From Helicobacter anseris (GTDB lineage: Bacteria; Campylobacterota; Campylobacteria; Campylobacterales; Helicobacteraceae), in assembly GCA_004368235.1 (NCBI GenBank), contig JXTW01000011.1:10096-57396 (forward strand): a stretch of 47,301 nucleotides of DNA. The letters run 5' to 3'. The position numbers were made by a program, and so were the translations under genes. The notes below the pieces were generated by a model, which ran no database searches, had not been told where the DNA came from, and saw only the letters and a list, made by a program, of their open reading frames with translations. Each line of letters opens with the position of its first letter. The stretch's first letter is position 1. Positions 45,563 to 47,301 of this stretch are shown one piece after another.

Positions 45563-46933
45563 TTATAGCATTTCTAATTTCTGTTTTTTTAGTAAATCAG
45601 CTATTAGAAATGCAAGTTCAATGCTTTGAGTAGCATTAAGGCGTGGATCACATTGAGTATTATAGTTAGATGCAAGTCTAGATTCTGTAATGGCTTGTAG
45701 ACCACCAATGCATTCTGTAACATCTGTCCCAGTCATTTCCAGATGTACACCACCAGCATAGCTACCCATACTTTGATGAATTTCGAAAAAAGCTTTTACT
45801 TCGGATAAAATATTTTTAAAGTCTCTTGTTTTATATCCATTGATAGCTTTGATTGTGTTGCCATGCATAGGATCAGTACTCCAGAGAATGTGACGTCCTT
45901 CTGATAATATAGATTTAAGTAATGGTGGAAAGTTGCTTTTAAGCTTATCTGCACCCATTCGTATAATAAAATTTAATCTTCCTGCTTCATTTTCTGGATT
46001 AAGTTTATCGCATATTTTCATAATTTCATCTTTTGTAGCATCTGGACCAATTTTTACCCCTAATGGGTTTTTTACACCAGATAGAAATTCTATATGTGCT
46101 TCATCAATACCACGTGTACGCTCCCCTATCCATAACATATGGGCAGAACAATCATAAAAATCCCCACTTAAGGAATCTTGACGCGTTAAACTCTCTTCGT
46201 ATGGCAAGAGCAGCGCCTCATGGCTAGTATAAAAATCTGTTTCTTTAAGTAGGGGAGTGGTGGAGGGATTGATTCCACAAGCTTCCATAAAACCAAGGGC
46301 TTGAGTAATGCGATTAGCTAATGCTTCATATTGCTGACCTAATTCATTGTTTTTGACAAAATCTAAATTCCACTGATGCACCTCTTTTAAATCAGCTAAT
46401 CCACCTTGTGCAAATGCGCGTAAAAGATTGAGGGTAGCAGCACTTTGATGATAGGCTTCTAGCATTCTATATGGGTCAGCTTCTCGCTTAGATGGAGTAA
46501 ATTCGATGCTATTTATAATATCACCGCGATAACTAGGTAGAGTAAGATCATCTATACTTTCTGTTTCATTACTTCTTGGTTTGGCAAATTGACCCGCAAG
46601 TCTTCCAACCTTGATAATTGGGCAACTACCTGCAAAGGTTAAAATGACACTCATTTGTAGAATAACTTTGAATAAATCTCTAATATTGATTGCATTAAAA
46701 TCAGAAAAAGATTCTGCGCAATCTCCTCCTTGAAGTAGGAATGCTTGCCCATTACTGGCTTGAGCCAAAGCATTTTTTAATTTTCTTGCCTCTCCAGCAA
46801 AGACGAGTGGAGGAAGCATTGAGAGTTTATTTTCTACCTTATTTAAAGAGTTTTGATCTTTGTAGCTTGGGTTTTGTTTGATAGGAAAGCTTCTCCAACT
46901 ACTTTTAGTCCAAGCTTGTGTATTGTTTGACAT
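45563..46933 (-). CDS. aroG: Class II 3-deoxy-D-arabino-heptulosonate 7-phosphate synthase
   Basis: The first enzyme of the shikimate pathway: phosphoenolpyruvate plus erythrose 4-phosphate to DAHP. It is the plant-like class II (AroA-II) type. Landmarks are [15 protein letters not shown] near the start, [12 protein letters not shown] (metal-binding cysteine), [23 protein letters not shown] and [10 protein letters not shown], and [15 protein letters not shown] toward the end. Length 456 residues is normal. It is divergent from gatC and convergent with tsf, with a 32-base gap and no clear terminator. Confidence 0.97.
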   Translation of the reverse strand: MSNNTQAWTKSSWRSFPIKQNPSYKDQNSLNKVENKLSMLPPLVFAGEARKLKNALAQASNGQAFLLQGGDCAESFSDFNAINIRDLFKVILQMSVILTFAGSCPIIKVGRLAGQFAKPRSNETESIDDLTLPSYRGDIINSIEFTPSKREADPYRMLEAYHQSAATLNLLRAFAQGGLADLKEVHQWNLDFVKNNELGQQYEALANRITQALGFMEACGINPSTTPLLKETDFYTSHEALLLPYEESLTRQDSLSGDFYDCSAHMLWIGERTRGIDEAHIEFLSGVKNPLGVKIGPDATKDEIMKICDKLNPENEAGRLNFIIRMGADKLKSNFPPLLKSILSEGRHILWSTDPMHGNTIKAINGYKTRDFKNILSEVKAFFEIHQSMGSYAGGVHLEMTGTDVTECIGGLQAITESRLASNYNTQCDPRLNATQSIELAFLIADLLKKQKLEML

Positions 46934-47025
46934 TATATTAACCTTGTTTGAGATTTTTTGGTATTGTATTGAAAGATATTGAACTATTAGTAAGTTATTT
47001 TAGTTAGGCTAAATGGAGGTAGATT

Positions 47026-47295
47026 ATGGTAAATGATGAGACTTTAGAAAAGTTAGAACGTTTAAGTATGTTAGAGATTGCAGATAGGGCTTCTGCAAAA
47101 GCACATTTGGAAGAAATTCTAGGTTTTATTGATAATTTAAAGAATTTAGAATGTAAAGAAGTGTATTCAGATGATAATTTGCATACCCCTTTGCGTGATG
47201 ATATCCCACATAATTCCAATATATCCAATCCCATTTTATCTAACGCACCAAAAAGTGATGGTCATTTTTTTATAGTACCAAAGATTATTGAGTAG
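47026..47295 (+). CDS. gatC: Aspartyl/glutamyl-tRNA amidotransferase subunit C
   Basis: An 89-residue small subunit of GatCAB, which converts misacylated Glu-tRNA(Gln) and Asp-tRNA(Asn) to the amidated forms. The N-terminal helix (ETLEKLERLSMLEI), the LEEILGFIDNLKNLE segment, the TPLRDD turn and the C-terminal DGHFFIVPKIIE are typical. GGAGG lies seven bases before ATG 47026. It is separate from gatA and gatB, as is common in epsilonproteobacteria. Confidence 0.93.
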   Translation: MVNDETLEKLERLSMLEIADRASAKAHLEEILGFIDNLKNLECKEVYSDDNLHTPLRDDIPHNSNISNPILSNAPKSDGHFFIVPKIIE

Positions 47296-47301
47296 AATAA
47301 T

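Overview
The window is AT-rich epsilonproteobacterial DNA, most likely from a Helicobacter species, probably enterohepatic. I base this on recognised gene families and on gene order remembered from Helicobacter pylori; no database search was run. Markers are hydABCDE hydrogenase, oorDABC 2-oxoglutarate:acceptor oxidoreductase, PseB beside a FadL-type porin, HtrA, and a block (tonB, single-pass membrane protein, fliN, nth, AsmA-like protein, mltG, oorDABC) matching the order I recall for HP0582-HP0591. No tRNA, rRNA, CRISPR array or insertion sequence was seen.

Layout. Positions 1-2787 hold a Gtr-type surface glycosylation cluster: gtrB (cut by the window edge), a polytopic GT-C-like gene that appears frameshifted near 1870-1888, and gtrA. 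Positions 2788-10671 are the main accessory region, a two-partner secretion locus. A 1536-residue filamentous-haemagglutinin-like gene is followed by two small outer-membrane beta-barrel genes behind nearly identical 74-bp leaders, then the TpsB transporter. The start of the exoprotein is preceded by an 11-C tract. Its signal-peptide remnant lies out of frame, so the adhesin looks switched off or decayed.

Positions 10793-16185 hold htrA (plus strand) and, on the minus strand, thiamine pyrophosphokinase, a PnuC-family transporter, pseB and a FadL-like porin. Positions 16541-30391 are one long co-directional run: hydABCDE, panD, ybaB, a PDZ protein, ispA, surE, yejA, yejB, hom and yraN. A gene-free AT-rich stretch of about 400 bp follows.

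Positions 30800-37965 form a minus-strand operon: AsmA-like protein, feoA, nth, a CheX-like gene, fliN, a single-pass membrane protein and tonB. Its first gene overlaps the 5' end of divergent mltG. Positions 38870-45530 carry oorDABC, an orphan UPF1/Dna2-type helicase, rpsB and tsf. Positions 45563-47295 hold a minus-strand class II DAHP synthase and plus-strand gatC.

Together the genes cover hydrogen-driven respiration, the anaerobic-type 2-oxoglutarate step, flagellar glycosylation and switching, and envelope biogenesis. The less ordinary parts are the disrupted TPS adhesin with its duplicated barrels, the broken glycosyltransferase, the CheX-like gene inserted beside fliN, and the helicase after oorC.
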